From Palaemon carinicauda (Eukaryota > Arthropoda > Malacostraca > Decapoda > Palaemonidae): a stretch of 64,000 nt of DNA. The notes beneath the pieces were generated by a model that saw nothing but the letters and a program-made list of their open reading frames with translations, ran no database searches and was not told the origin of the DNA. The stretch covers positions 27,741,943-27,805,942 of the forward strand of contig NC_090730.1 of assembly GCF_036898095.1 (NCBI RefSeq), read 5' to 3'. Below are positions 9,111-22,399 of this stretch, piece after piece. Made by a program: the position numbers and the translations under genes. Positions within the stretch are counted from its first letter, which is position 1, and each line of letters starts with the position of its first letter.

Positions 9111-11586
9111 AAACACTTAATGGACAAATATTCAATACAAGAATAATCAATTAACCCATCATGACCAACCCATAACCAAGTTAAGTCATACAAAGACTAA
9201 CCAACCAAAGCCCAAGATTATGCACCTACCTCAACACTGTACAAATAAAAAGGCAGCCTCCACCAAATGGGGGAGAAGCCAACCACCAAGTCTCAAGCCT
9301 AACCACCTGCCCTGCCATTACCAACAAGCCCAAAGAGCAAGGTCGCCAAGAACCTGCGAGACATTCCTCAAATACAGAAAAGAGAAGATGAAATGGAGCA
9401 TATAGCTGCCTCAAGCACTCAGGCGACAAGGACGTTCCTCATAAAACCACCTCCTTAGTGACTGATTGATCACAGAGGGATCCTGGCATATGTCCTTCAC
9501 AAACAACATTACCCAGAGTCCAAGAAAACTAGTCACTCAGAAGGGAGAAAAATCATCATAAGCAATAGACTTAAGACCTTCTGAAGAGACACAAACAAAA
9601 GGCAAAGACGTCCCGGAGAGAGAGACGGTCTCACAGGACAAATCACCAAAGCGAACTCCATGCTGCCAACGATGACTAACAGGAACATAAAAGGGGAGAC
9701 CTGGGAGAGAGAAGCAAAAATGCCTCTGTCTTCACAACAAATTCCATAAAATCGGGCAAACCAAGGTCCCCCGGCAGAAGAGCAACTAAAGCGCACAAAT
9801 TCTCATGACTAATGTCAGGGAAGCCAGAAAGAGATATCTCATAAAAAAAAGCCCTCAAAACAGAGGCCTCTATCAAGCACCAAAACTGTCCGTCTAGACT
9901 CTTCAGATGATCATGGAGGGAGACCCGAAAAGCGACTACAGCAAAACAATACCTCCTGCTCCAATTAGTGAGACTGACACCAGAGGAGAGAGGGCATGAA
10001 AAGACAGTGACTCAGACACTATGGAAGAGCACTAGGACAGCTCAACTGGTTTCGAGACAGGAGCAGACCATAGGGGGAGTTGCAAAAGATTCCAAAGACA
10101 CCAGCATGAAAACCAGCACTACAAAAATCCACCTGCTTCATGAGAGACCAAACCAGATCCCTGAGGAAAAGAGAAGCAGAAAACGTAAGAAGTCTCACTT
10201 ACACATGGATGCCATATCTCAACACATACAAGACAAGACCTTGTCCAGGTGTAGAAGGACCAATAAAATAGAAGTCTTATAAAGGAAAGGTAAAGAAATT
10301 GAAAGACTACAAGCCTAGAACCAACATCTGAAAACCAACCAAGCTAGTAATATTTGGCGAGTGAACATTCATCTGGCTAGACTCTCAGGGACACAGGAAG
10401 AAAAACCTTTCTGACCAAAGAACCTCCTGACAGTCTCCAAACAAGAAAACAAGACTTGAGGAGACCCTGGAGGAATGGGAAAACACGCTTACTGAGAAGA
10501 CCACTCCTCTCTGACAGATGAACTGAAGGTTCCAAGAGGATCTACACATGAACAGAAAAAATGCTACTTCAAGGGCAAAAAGGGGGAAGCCTTGAGACAC
10601 CCCACCATAAGAGAGACCAGAGGAAAGGCAAAATCCTGGAGCCCTTCCCCAGTCTAGCAAAAGTGCATTGAAACTGACACTCTGGGTATCCTCAAAAGAA
10701 GCAATGCAAAACTGACACTAACACTCAAAGGGGGCGTTGCGAACAAAATGACTATGACAAGCAATTTCCTTCTCAAAATGTCAAAAACCTCCTGACCCTG
10801 AGACCAACTGAGACTTGTTGACCACAAAAAGGCTACATCCCAGAAAAGGGATGACTCAAAACTGGGAAACCATCCAAACTCAATGCCCCACAAAAGATGC
10901 TTAGATTATCCAAAAATGGTCCCTCTCCAAGGACCACCAAATAGAAAAGCCCTTAGATCCCAGAAAAGAACTCCTCCCAAGAGGTCCAAAAGGACCGGGA
11001 AAGACCCATCCCATCATAGATATGGTCCCTGAACCAAGAAAGAGATTCTCTCAACACTGGGGAATAAGACAAACAAGAGACTCCTCAGTCACAAGACTCA
11101 AGACTAACAAAGACAACACAAGAGGCTCCATGCTGATGCACCAAGAATCTCACTATATTAGGAGTATTTGCCAACAAGTGAGCTGTGGCAGCAAAAACTG
11201 AGAAGAGGGACCAGGCAAGGAGAAATGAAGGACTTAGAACAAAAAAAAAAAAAAGAAGGCAAAGCCCTCCAGGCACCCACCTTCCACTTTTCCTCCTTGA
11301 CTGAAGGGGAGGAAGTTCAGAGGGTAATGACTTGACTTGGGACAAGGTCCTCTGGACCTCGGAAGTGCCAAAAACTCCAGTCCTCCAAGCTGTCAGGACA
11401 GACAGACAAAACAAGGACTCGTCAAAAAGGTGACAAAGCCTAAGAGGAGCCCTAGGACCATTAAAAATCAAAGGTAACAGGAAAACCTCAAGAATCAAAC
11501 TTGAAGTCTCAAGTAGAATAAGGAACCCCAAAAGCTGCAGCCAGGAAAAGTGACAAAAAGAGCCACCAAAATCTAGGAAGGCAGCA

Positions 11587-11666
11587 GGAATTTCCAGGCG
11601 ATAACCCATCCAAGGGTTTATCAGCCCAACAAACCTCGCTAAATGGACGAGAAGTGAAGGGAAAAC
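11587..11666 (-). other. 5S rRNA-derived segment (partial)
   Basis: The minus strand reads CTTCTCGTCCATTTAGCGAG, then GTTGGGCTGATAAACC, then CTTGGATGGGTTATCGCCTG. These follow the order and spacing of animal 5S rRNA from about nt 30 to 100. It is diverged and truncated, so it is a relic rather than a gene. A related segment lies at 36323-36418. Confidence 0.65.
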
Positions 11667-11759
11667 AAGAAAAGACGTAGACCATCACAACCCACATCCT
11701 CATACCAAAGGGCAAAGGGGACCCCCAAAGGATCTTGCGACTGGAAAGGCTCCTCATGC

Positions 11760-13540
11760 CGAACCTTCCTGAGATGCATCGATGGGGAGGAGCGGTCTGA
11801 TCAAGACCTCACCAGAAAAGGAAACCTACAACCTAATGACAAGATCCTTGTTAAAGCGGTAAAGCCCTGCAAACGATCAAAGGGTTTCATGACTCTGGGC
11901 CTAACATCATTGTAGCCTATATAGATAAAAATCCCTACCCAAAGTGACCCCCCACTTTACCCACCAAGCACAGCCCTGAAATCTACCTGTACTAGGTCAG
12001 TGTTTACCCCAAACCCTTACCCAAGTGCTCTCTGGCACTGTTACAGGATTAAAAGGGGACATAAAGGGTAACCTATAATCAGGCACCTGCCCAGATCGGT
12101 TCACCCCTAGGCCTACATCACATCAAGGTTCGAAAGTCAGGTGATTGGTTATACCCTTATCCAGGGTGCTGTTAACAGGTACCTGACAATGAGCTGCAAG
12201 AAAATCAATGAGATTATTAAATATTATAGTAAAGGCAAACACAAAATTTTCTATAAAATTGAAAACTTTGATTGAAAGGACTTTGTCTCAATATCTAACT
12301 TCAAGAGAGATAAATCTAGATCACTGGAGTAAAAACAGGTGCAAGACAGGGGGTGGGGCCAGGAGCCAAAAAGGAATGGCGACTGAGAGGAATGAAAATT
12401 ACCATCCCTTTAGAAATGATAAATCAAAACTTGTAACTAGTGGAAGCACTTCTTATAGCTAAGAACAAATGGTGATTGCAATGCAGTTGAGAAAGATGTG
12501 CCCTCGTACTTCAGTTTATCTGCTGTCATGCCTGTGGTCAGTGCCATTGATGTTGTATCTATCAGAACAGGTGACAGAACAAGTCTCCTCCGGAACATAG
12601 AACCTCCACTCTTGAGAATGGGCTAGAGGCTGAAACTTGGTGGATCTACTTTACTCAATTGGACCTAATTCCTAAGTTCGGTGACCTGTGAATTTACTGG
12701 AACAAGTGCATCCCACGCAAGTATCAAATAGGGGAGCTCAAGAGCAGACTCTTGAGGCTTGAGGGGCACTGTGATGTTGATAACTTCCGTGGCTGCCTCT
12801 TCAATTTCATTCAACTCCCTAATGAGAGAAAGAACTCTGAGGAAAGTTAACTCTTACTCCAGGTTTTCAGCATCAGATCAGGGGGAAGGGTACTTTCCTT
12901 AACCCAAGACTCCTTTCCTATCCCTTGAAAAGCAAATTCGACACGGATACGAGATGATTCCTCTTTCCCTTTAAAGTAAGACCTCTCTGAACTGAGGACT
13001 GAGCTTTGTCTGTCCTCAGCTGGGGAGAAAGGAATCGTGGACTTCTGAGAAGTCTCTGCAGGGTCTCTAAAGTTCGGTGGTTTGATGAATGAGGTGGACT
13101 GCGACTTGACAAACTCAATCGGCGAAAGTCTGTAGCAGTTCGGAAAGGTTATCTCCCTCGGGGAAAGAGAACCTCTATGACTTCTATGCCTCGTGTCACC
13201 CCTAGGGGAGTGACAGGAACCTTCTTCCTATTCCTTCCCCTAGAGACTAGGTTGATTGTTAAAGGACGAGGAGAAGAAAGGGGAAAAAGAGGGACTTCAC
13301 ATTTGGGTTTTCCAGTCAATAGTGAGTAACGAAGCTAAGAACGAACCCGACTATGTGGAATTACCAAGACGGTGGGCAGTTCTGAAGCAGGATCCGAGTC
13401 TCTTCCTGGTATGAGTGGAGAAGCAGGATTTGAGGAGCCTTCCATTCAGTAGCCCTTACTGAAGAGAAACTCACTGACCTCCTGCAATGCTTCTTGCTTT
13501 CCTCCTTCAGAGAGAGGTCCAGTCAGGTATGTGAATATCT
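11760..13540. other. Degraded element interior, no gene recognised
   Basis: No open frame longer than about 85 codons and no recognisable family motif. It sits between the 5S-like relic and the gag-like remnants on the same strand, so it is probably decayed retroelement coding sequence. Confidence 0.35.
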
Positions 13541-13545
13541 AAAAT

Positions 13546-14523
13546 TCAGAGAATATCCCTCAAGAGATGGTGAATGTTGGTAAGAAGTATGCCTTGAATA
13601 CCTATCAGAAAGTGAAGGCTTATTTGACCGAGTCGATGATGAGCATCATGAGAGCAAAGTTCAATGAGAACTTGATGACGAGGAGCGATGATGCCGCAAG
13701 GGTGAGGAGCAACGACATTGCGAAGGGGTGAGCGAGGATCAGTAAAAACATGAGTATTGTACGAGGCACGATTCTGCCGCAAGGGCAACGAGCGACGATA
13801 GCATGAAGGTGGAGAGCGAAGATGACGTACAGTACTGAGGACAAGAGACAGCCATGTTGGTGGCAAGCGACAATGTCGCGAGGGCAATGGTGAAGTACGA
13901 GTATCTTATCAGGACTTGTTAGCCTTGCTCATTCGATGGCTAGAAGGAAAGGTGGAACGCTTTGACTTAAGAGAATTCTCAAGTCTAAATGATGACACTG
14001 ATGACGGTGAAGAGGAACACTTACCTTGAGTTCGTGAGGAGCAATGACGACGAAAAGGAAAGCTATCTTCATGCCTGCAATGAACAGGGGATACATCCAG
14101 TGAAGACGACTTCTGTGAATGGCTGGAGCCAAAAATTGTCGTCATCTGGTTGGAATTATGTCGAACTGCAGGAGAAGGAGTCCTGAGGATGAAAACATTT
14201 TGACCATAAGAGCTCATCCTGAAGGGAGGACAAAGCATAAGAATCATAAGAGTTCCTGAGGCATGAGGAGGTTGACTTGCAACCTGTGTGTCAAGCCCCG
14301 AAGAGCTAGAACACTTGCGAGGGACAGAAGAATGACATGGAGATGGTTTCTGTGCCGGAAAAGCAGGAGGAGACCAGTTTTTCTTTTTAGCATCTGCGAG
14401 AACCACCAATGCCTGCTCTCCTATTGAGCGCTTCAATGCTAGGAAGCAATTCAAGTTGTCCTCCAACAGCAAGCTTTCGATGCTCAACAATAGCCACAGG
14501 ATGAGCAAGGCATCTGCTTTCAT
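13546..14523 (-). pseudogene. Degraded gag-like region of old DIRS element
   Basis: Short minus-strand frames rich in Ser, His, Arg and Pro, including a 204-residue frame at 13909-14523. Composition and position, downstream of the Cys cluster at 14800-14892, fit the low-complexity middle of a DIRS gag. No specific homology can be shown by eye. Confidence 0.35.
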
Positions 14524-14799
14524 AAAGAAGGACTCACCTTAAGGAGAAGGAGCTATCGTCTCTCTAGGGGAGACTACAACTCCCCCATACCAATGGGCTT
14601 AGCTAAGAGTTAATTTGTCATCACTCTTAACTGAATGGTCTCCTGAAGAAGCCACTAGAGAAGAGTCAGAATGCAGAGTTCAAGAAGAAGAAGTAAGTGT
14701 AAGCTTCTTAGACTTCGAGGAAGATCCTGAAGGTGAAAGATCTGTTTTAGGCTGCTGCTTCTTTCTTCCGCCTAACTTCACACACTGAGAGGGTGATCA

Positions 14800-14892
14800 C
14801 TACCGACATTCAATACAAGCAGATATTTGGCCGCAAATATGGCCTCTGCACACACGGCATAGCGTGTAAGGATCAACCTCAAGGCTACTCAT
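14800..14892 (-). pseudogene. Gag N-terminal Cys cluster remnant
   Basis: A 30-codon frame from an ATG at 14892 to a TAG at 14800-14802 contains VDPYTLCRVC, a Cys after HI, and CIEC. It lines up with VDPHTACSDC, RPC and CEEC of the intact gag at 57485-57645. It stops where the intact protein continues AGLSE. Confidence 0.55.
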
Positions 14893-16439
14893 AACAGTAC
14901 TGCAGGTCCTCTACACCACTCCCAGGCATGTCCGCACAATAGGCATGATCATACAAACATACACAAACACTCTGGAATTAGAGAAAGGAAAGAAAATTTT
15001 ATTTTGCCAAAAGTTCCAAGCGAAGAGAAGGATGACCACACTCTCCAACAGCCGATGTTGAAGTGCTTGGGGTCACTGCCGGACCGAAGTACAGTACTGT
15101 ATATTGTATACTGTATGTGGCAGTCTCCTAGCGGCCGTCCAGTGAACTACCGGCTGGTACGTTTACACCTCAAGTAAGATTTTAACTACTGTGTTCCAGC
15201 TTCATTTCCTCACTGAGCTATTTTTCCCTGTTGAAGCCCTTATAGCATCCTACTTTTCCAATTTGTGTTGTTGCTTAGCTAGTAATAATAATCATAACAA
15301 TAATAACAGCTCCTCCCACAAAACCATGCACAAATACCAGGAGTCTTGAGGGCTCCTCCTAACTGGTCATCCTGCATCTCAGTGAACTTATCTTTTTCCT
15401 GGCAGCAGGTAGCTCTTAAGAAGGGGAAGAAGAATGTATAGGAACAGTCGAAGCAAGGAAAGGCAAGCGAAAACACTTCTTCACCAAAGTCAAGAAATTT
15501 TTCGAATGTAGTCAGACTCTCTGCTTCAGGCAACGGGGCCTGCAGCACTAGGTAAGGATACGTCCAGTGGCGTCACATAACAGCTCTTCTCTGTAGGCAA
15601 GGTGAGAACAGCAGCAGGGATAAGATTACTTCCAGAATCTAGAAGCTGCTAAAACCTCAAGAAACTTCTCTCCAGATGGTATATCATAAATAGCCAGGTT
15701 CGGCCACAGCAAACCACGGTCCAGGTCCTTGCGTGAATCATCAACAGCAATTACGGCAGCAGGAGACCTGTGAGTGTGAGGCAGTGGGTATTGCCTTCGC
15801 TAGTAGAAGGAAATACCCGTGTCCCACCCAAAACTCCCTGAGAGATAGGCTGTGGCTTCCTTCCTTTTCTTACTTCCTCGGACTGACTCGGCCTCGGAGG
15901 GAGAAGTGTACACAGAAAGCTTCACACTTGAATGAGGGATGAAGGAGCTCGAGAGCTTCTTCGGCATCAGCTTGTGCATTGCCGAAACTGTTTCCAGAGA
16001 ATCTCTCTTTGACTTACAGTATTCTTCTTCTTTACGAACTCAGTCCACTGCACAGGAGGGCATTCACTACATTCAGAATGTCATGCATTGTTATTTCTCA
16101 ATAATAGAATGCTTGCCAACTAGGAACTCTCCACCCAAAGAGAATAGCCTTGAAATTTAAAATAGTAGTATTGTTTTTCAATAACAGAACTGCGAGTCAA
16201 AACTTCATCGTAATATAATAAAGTATACATATACAGTACAGTATATACAACAGGTACTACTTCATTACTGTTCACAGAACAGAGGGAATTCTGCAAGTAC
16301 AGTAGTCATGTCCCCTGCAGAAGCTACACAGTTGATGAGGGTCTACCTCTGGCTTCCTCATGTACCATTCACATGATTAAAAAATGACAGGGGATCGATG
16401 AGTCTTGTCCATAGCTACGCTGGATGTCCCTTTGTTGTT
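14893..16439. other. Unassigned stretch, probably decayed repeats
   Basis: Only short frames, a TAA-type trinucleotide run near 15288-15308, and repeated TACTGTA motifs near 15100. A minus-strand frame of 89 codons at 15279-15548 shows no recognisable domain. No host exon could be supported. Confidence 0.3.
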
Positions 16440-16745
16440 TGAAAAAGTGTGATGTACTCCTGTAGACGCCGGATGCGATCATATGTCGGAAAAGCCTTTA
16501 AAATCGGAAAGTTGATCTTCATCCCTTGATAGATCAAAACTTGACAGGAGAGTAGGATCAACTTCTAAATGTTAATCTAAATTCCCAGTTTGTTATAAAA
16601 TCTCATGACTATGTCACTTGTGTGGATTGTTTCCTGTTCTAAGCTCGACAGAAAGAGCCAGTCGTCCAACTATCTCACCACCCTAATGACACTCTTGTGG
16701 AGGGCTGCTCTCACAAGTGCCATGAGATAGGTGAAAACCATGGTG
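16440..16745 (-). pseudogene. Relic reverse transcriptase (DIRS-type palm with stop in YLDD)
   Basis: The minus strand reads MVFTYLMALVRAAL, then a TAG in place of the Tyr of YLDDWL (codons stop-L-D-D-W-L at about 16657-16672), then NKLGI, IYQGMKIN and KAFPTYDRIRRLQ. This order matches the C-terminal palm and thumb of DIRS RT, where intact copy E has LYLDDWLL, YLGMEIQ and RAFPSAPRI. It contains at least three stops. It differs from all other copies here and lacks the 5S-like insert. Confidence 0.65.
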
Positions 16746-18654
16746 CCATCATCAAGTCGCAACAGAGAGATTTGAAGGATAAGACAATGAAAGAGCCACA
16801 ACAGGAGAAAAATTTGGTTGTGTGTGTACCTGCCTTTAACTTGATCCTTCTTAAATACAAGGTGTTCGTTTAAACACCTAGCAATCACACTTCCCTAATC
16901 CCAAGAGGAACAAAAAGCAAGAATGTTTCTTCGACTCCTACACTGTAGTTAGAGACTACCGCTCTATCCCAAAATTCTTCCTGACAAAAATTTTTCCCTT
17001 GCACGAGGGCAATTGAAGGTTGCATAAAGGAGTTGGTCCCCACAAGGAAAACTGGAAGGAGCAAGCAGCTGTAACCTTGATTGATCCTTCCTAGCCTGAT
17101 TGGAGAGAGATCTGTCATCACTACCCTTAACTCTAAACTCTAAGCTAACAAGGGAGTATGACTTTACTCAGAACCAGCTTTGCATCAGGGCAAATTTGTA
17201 CCTGGAATCCGCCATGGTCGGTTCAGCATCAGTTCTTCCTTCAGTACAAGGTTTAATGGGGAGACCCATAGCAAGACCACGGGAGCTAAAAAGAGGTCAT
17301 AAAGCCTAGTTGAGAGGATAAATTCTAGACTGACAGAACCTAACTGATACTCTCACCACTCTTCAGGTGCAGAAACACATTCTTAGAGAGCCACTGACCA
17401 TGTAACAATAGGCCCCACAAGGGAAGGGGAACAGTCATATTGCTCACCTGACATGCTGACAACCCCAAAAATTATCAACATACGGTCATACTACCCTCCT
17501 AACACCTCGTCAACCGAATTAAGTCTAGAAGGATTACCTACATGTCGATCCACTGAACCATCCATAAGTCTTTGCTTGGCAAGTCTTTTCTTAGATAAGA
17601 TGATCACATGGTTTACAAACACTTTTCTCTTACTGAGAGATTACTTCGTACATACCTCACATACCTCAGTCAGATTACCATTCGCTCCCCTATAGTTGCA
17701 CACAAAGAATGGTTATCAAATGTAAATCTGCGACTTAGCTTAGCCTTGCGGTATGAAGTGCAAAGGGATGGTCGGTCTGAAGTCAAAGGGAAACTGGTGA
17801 AATACTCAAAGTCCAATTCTTCTTAAGCCTTCTTTGCCATGAATATTCCACAAAGAGTTGAATAATTCTGAATGGTAACCTCATCAAGGAGCAAGCATCA
17901 GAGGTGAATCAAATGCAAAAGCCGAAAAGAGGTCTATTCACACTAAAAGCAATATCAGAAGTGGTGTTTACAGGTGGTGAGACAGGGTACTACCCTTTTG
18001 GTTTGCAGAAAGGATACCATATGAGTCCTGAATACTCTTGGTTGCCTTACACTGATCTTTTATTGCTATTCAGGTCATTCTTGATTTAAGGTCTGAGCAG
18101 GTAAATCACTTGTCAGAAAAATATAGCAATCACTTGATACCTAGTAAACAACATGCATAGACAATTAATAGAAATGTTACTGTGCTACATATCTCCACCA
18201 GTTCATTAAATTAATGGAATCATAGACAATTCTATCATTAATTAACTCGAATATTCTTTAATTAACGGATATATATTTATATCTTATATCACTCAGGTCT
18301 TGGTGTATATATATTCTTATGCCTTCCCTTCTGTTCAAGATCTTATACCAATTTCTGTGAAAATATATATTGATAACTAAAACACACCACCATGACACAC
18401 TCATGAACATATACATGTATAGCACAATATTTTAACTACTGTAATAGGTATTATATGCCAGTGCATGTGCAGTAAAGCGAAAATAGAGCCAAGTTTGAAA
18501 ATACTTTTGATCTCACAGAATATAGTGTATATACAGTAAACTAAGAATAGAGCCAAGAAATTTAGAGTATAACCTAAGAAGCATTCCCTCACATCAGAAT
18601 AAAAAAGGCATGCTAACTTGACATGACAATAAAAATGAGTTAGAATGAAGAAAA
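16746..18654. other. Unassigned stretch next to RT relic
   Basis: Minus-strand frames to about 17120 could be the decayed upstream part of the RT relic. The rest is AT-rich with short frames only. No exon with matched splice sites was found. Confidence 0.3.
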
Positions 18655-18995
18655 ATGTTATTTTCATTAGTAAAATAAATTTTTGAATATACTTACCCGA
18701 TAATCATGTAGCTGTCAACTCCGTTGCCCGACAGAATTCTACGGAAGGGATACGCCAGCGATCGCTATACAAGAGGGGGGTGTACTCACAAGCGCCACCT
18801 GTGGCCAGGTACTGCAGTACTTCTTGTTGACACCACTTCAATTTTTCCTCGGTCCACTGGTTCTATGGGGAGGAAGGGTGGGTCAATTAAATCATGATTA
18901 TCGGGTAAGTATATTCAAAAATTTATTTTACTAATGAAAATAACATTTTTCAATATTAAACTTACCCGATAATCATGTAGCTGATTCACACCCAG
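18655..18995. repeat. Copy B 3' terminal repeat and ICR
   Basis: The left end ATGTTATTTTCATTAGTAAA is followed at about 18893 by its reverse complement. The join ATAACAT/TTTTCAATATT leads into the reverse complement of the right end (25274-25310). Confidence 0.85.
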
Positions 18996-19367
18996 GGAGG
19001 TGGGTGAAAACCAGTGTACATGTATATCAAGAAGCTAAGTATCCCGTATTTCATATTATCAGTTATTCAAAATAACAATGAAATTACAAGTACCTGGTAA
19101 GGAAGTCGACTTGAGCCATTACTCTGCCTTAAATAAGTTCGTCTTCCTTACTGAGCGCAGCGTTCCTCTTAGGAGGCTGAACAACTCTAAGGTGCTGAAG
19201 TATCAAGGGCTGCAACCCATACTAAAGGACCTCATCACAACCTTTAACCTCGGCGCTTCTCAAGAAAGAATTGACCACCCGCCAAATCAACAAGGATGTG
19301 GAAGGCTTCTTAGCCGACCGTACAACCCATAAAAAGTATTCAAGAGAAAGGTTAAAAGGTTATGGGA

Positions 19368-20545
19368 TTATGGGAATGTAGTGGCTGAGCCCTCGCCTAC
19401 TACTGCATTCGTTGCTACGAATGGTCCCAGGGTGTAGCAGTACTCGTAAAGAGACTGGACATCTTTGAGATAGAATGATGCGAACACTGACTTGCTTCTC
19501 CAATAGGTTGCATCCATAACACTCTGCAGAGAATGGTTCTGTTTGAAGGCCACTGAAGTAGCCACAGCTCCCACTTCATGTGTCCTTACCTTCAGCAAAG
19601 CAAGGTCTTCTTCCTTCAGATGAGAATGTGCTTCCCTAATCAGAAGCCTGAATAGTAAGAAACTGAGTTCTTAGAACTTGGGAAAGAAGGTTTCTTGATA
19701 GCACACCATAAGGCTTCTGATTGTCCTCGTAAAGGTTAAGACCTTTTTAGATAGTACCTAAGAGCTCTAACTGGGCAAAGTACTCTCTCCAGTTCATTCC
19801 CCACCAAGTTGGACAGGCTTGGGATCTCGAACGACTTAGGCCAAGGACGTGAAGGAAGCTCGTTTAGCAAAAACCGAGCTGCAAGGAACATGTAGCTGTT
19901 TCAGATGTGAAAACAATGATCCTGCTGAAGGCGTGGATCTCACTTACTCTTTTAGCTGTTGTCAAGCACACGAGGAAAAGAGTTTTTAATGTGAGGTCCT
20001 AAAAAGAGGCTGATTGGAGAGGTTCAAATCTTGATGACATAAGGAACCTTAGGACCACGTCTAGATTCCAGCCTGGAGTGGACAACCGACGTTCCTTTGA
20101 GGTCTCAAAAGACCTAGGGAGGTCCTGTAGATCTTTGTTGGTGGAAAGATCCAAGCCTCTGTGGCGGAAAACCGCTGCCAACATACTTCTGTAACCCTTG
20201 ATCGTAGGAGCTGAAAGGGATCTTACTTTCCTTAGATGTAACAGGAAGTCAGCAATCTGGGTTACAGTGGTACTGGTTGAGGAAACTGCATTGGTCTTGT
20301 ACCAGCTACGGAAGACTTCCCCTTGAGACTGATAGATTCTGAGAGTGGATGTTCTCCTTGCTCTGGCAAACGCTCTGGCTGCCTCCTTCGAAAAGCCCCT
20401 AGCTCTTGAGAGTCTTTCGAAAGTCTGAAGGCAGTCAGACGAAGAGCGTGGAGGTTTGGGTGTACCTTCTTAACGTGAGGTTGACGTAGAAGGTTCACTC
20501 CTAGAGGAAGAGTCCTGGGAATGTCGACCAGCCATTGCAGTACCT
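19368..20545 (-). pseudogene. DIRS tyrosine recombinase, broken (copy B)
   Basis: Pieces match the recombinase of copy E: the C-terminal THEVGAVATSVAF (HxxR motif with Arg replaced by Gly), ATYWRSKSVFASFYLKDVQ with the catalytic Tyr, and a piece with HRGLDLSTNKDLQDL. Frameshifts between 19600 and 20000 break the domain, and loss of the HxxR Arg would inactivate it. Confidence 0.8.
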
Positions 20546-21990
20546 CTATGAACCATTCTCTCGCGGGCCAGAGCGGAGCCAATCCACGTCAGCCGTGTCC
20601 CTTTGCGAGAGGAGAACTTCTGAAGTACCCTGTTGACAATCTAAAACGGCGGGAATGCATACAGGTCGAGATGGGACCAATCCAGCAGAAAAGCATCCAC
20701 GTGAACTGCTGCTGGGTCTGGAATCAGAGAACAATACAACAGGAGTCTCTAGGTTATCGAGGTAGCGAACAGATCTAAGGTTGGCTGACCCCACAGGGCC
20801 CAAAGTCTGCTGCAAACACTCTTGTGAAGGGTCCACTCTGTGGGGATGACCTGACCCTTCCGGCTGAGGCGATCTGCCATGACATTCATACCGCCCTGAA
20901 TGAACCTCGTTACCAGCGTGAGCTTTCGATCTTTTGACCAGATGAGGAGGTCCCTTGCGATCTAGAACAACTTCCACGAAAGAGTCCCTCCCTGCTTGAA
21001 GATGTAAGCCAGGGCTGTGGTGTTGTCAGAGTCCACCTCCACCACCTTGTTAAACTGGAGGGACTTGAAGTTTATCAAGGCCAGAAGAACCGCCAACAAC
21101 TCCTTGCAATTGATGTGAAGTGTCCTTTGCTCCTGATTCCATGTTCCCGAGCATTCCTGTCCGTCCAAAGTCGCACCCCAGCCCGTGTCTGATGCGTCCG
21201 AGAGGAGACGGCGGTCGGGTTTCTGAACAGCCAAAAGTAGACTTCCTTGAGAAGAAAGCTGTTCCTTACACCACGCGAGAGAAGACCTCCTCTCTTCGGA
21301 AACAAGAACTGAGACCGTCTCTAGCGTCATGTCCTTTATCCAGTGAGCAGCTAGATGATACTGAAGGGGGGGGAGGTGGAGTCTCCCTAACACGATGAAC
21401 AGGCCCAGCGATGAACGTGTCCCTGTTAGACTCATCCACTACCTGACTGAGCATCGGTTCCTTCTCAGCATGCACTGGATGCATTCTAGGGCTTGGAAGA
21501 TCCTTGGGGCCGACGGAAAAGCCCGAAAAGCTCGACTCTGAAGATCCATACCCAGGTAGACAATGGTCTGGGATGGGACGAGCTGAGACTCCTCAAAATT
21601 GACCAGGAGGCCCAGTTCCTTGGTCAGATCCATAGTCCATCTGAGAATCTCCAGACAGCGACGACTTGTGGGAGCTCTTAAAAGCCAGTCGTCTGACGGA
21701 GCCGGACACAAGATCATGGTACTGCTGCACAGTCTGTGAACTGTCAACCATGGGAAAGCGAGGAAGTACAGTGATAACCCGAAGCTGTCTAGACTGTCTG
21801 GGTCGTATAGACAACTCCTTATCGGGTTGCTGAGGTTGCCGCACTGCGTCACAACAAGTCACTTCTGCTGGTTGTTGAACGTCTTCCCAGTGACACACTG
21901 ACTCCGTAAACAAAAAATCCTCTAACAAGGACTAAGCTTGGACTGCATGTCTTGCAACACAGCTCAAGGTCTATGGGAGCAGGTGTGGTA
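20262..21990 (-). pseudogene. DIRS RT/RNase H polyprotein, broken (copy B)
   Basis: RNase H motifs SDASDTGWGATL, HINCKELLAVLLAL and EVDSDNTTALAYI are readable in one frame (20962-21435). The RT part at 21439-21852 has frameshifts; YLGMDLQSRAFRAFPSAPRI is intact but the region before YLDD is deleted or scrambled. It is non-functional by inspection. Confidence 0.8.
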
Positions 21991-22305
21991 ACAGACGGGG
22001 TTAGCGACTGAAGTGGAACCATTACCTTCCCTGGAAGCATGTTATGCTTAAATAAAAGTCCATAGGAGGCTACGCAGCAAAAGGCTCCTCTCCAAATGAC
22101 AGAGTCCTCAAGGGAATATCAGAAGGAGGGAGAAAAGCACTTTCTCATCTACAGGGACCATATCCGAGAAAAGCTAAGTTCTCTCAGTGAGGGTTTCACT
22201 GGTGCAAAAGCAGCAGACTAGAAGGCAACGTTATGAAACTGCTTGACAGTCTAGTGAGTTGGCAACAACCAAAGATGTGTGACTGAGAAGCATGCGGTAA
22301 GGTAT

Positions 22306-22369
22306 GCAGAGCATGCTGTATGTAGAGCATGCTGTATGCAGAGCATGCTGTATGTAGAGCATGCTGTAA
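22306..22369. repeat. 16-bp tandem repeat, four units
   Basis: Units GCAGAGCATGCTGTAT and GTAGAGCATGCTGTAT alternate four times, with a degenerate fifth to about 22391. Each unit contains the GCATGC palindrome. Confidence 0.85.
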
Positions 22370-22399
22370 GAGAAGCAGAGCATGTTGCATGGCGTGTAA

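Larger units (their letters stand above)
7103..14892 (-). mobile_element. Very degraded DIRS-like element (minus strand), right end undefined
   Basis: Three signs support a DIRS-like origin. At 7103-7445 the left end is followed by its own reverse complement and a second arm, the ICR layout. At 14800-14892 a minus-strand fragment resembles the Cys-rich gag N-terminus. At 11587-11666 there is a 5S-like segment matching one inside another DIRS-like element (33420-40994). Between these marks only short minus-strand frames with many stops remain. No right terminal repeat was found, so the outer boundary is uncertain. Confidence 0.55.

Noticed and set aside
11085..11757. Leu/Phe-rich minus-strand ORFs that look membrane-spanning
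   Set aside because: They overlap a 5S-like relic in a degraded retroelement and have no start context or conservation; hydrophobicity is a composition effect.
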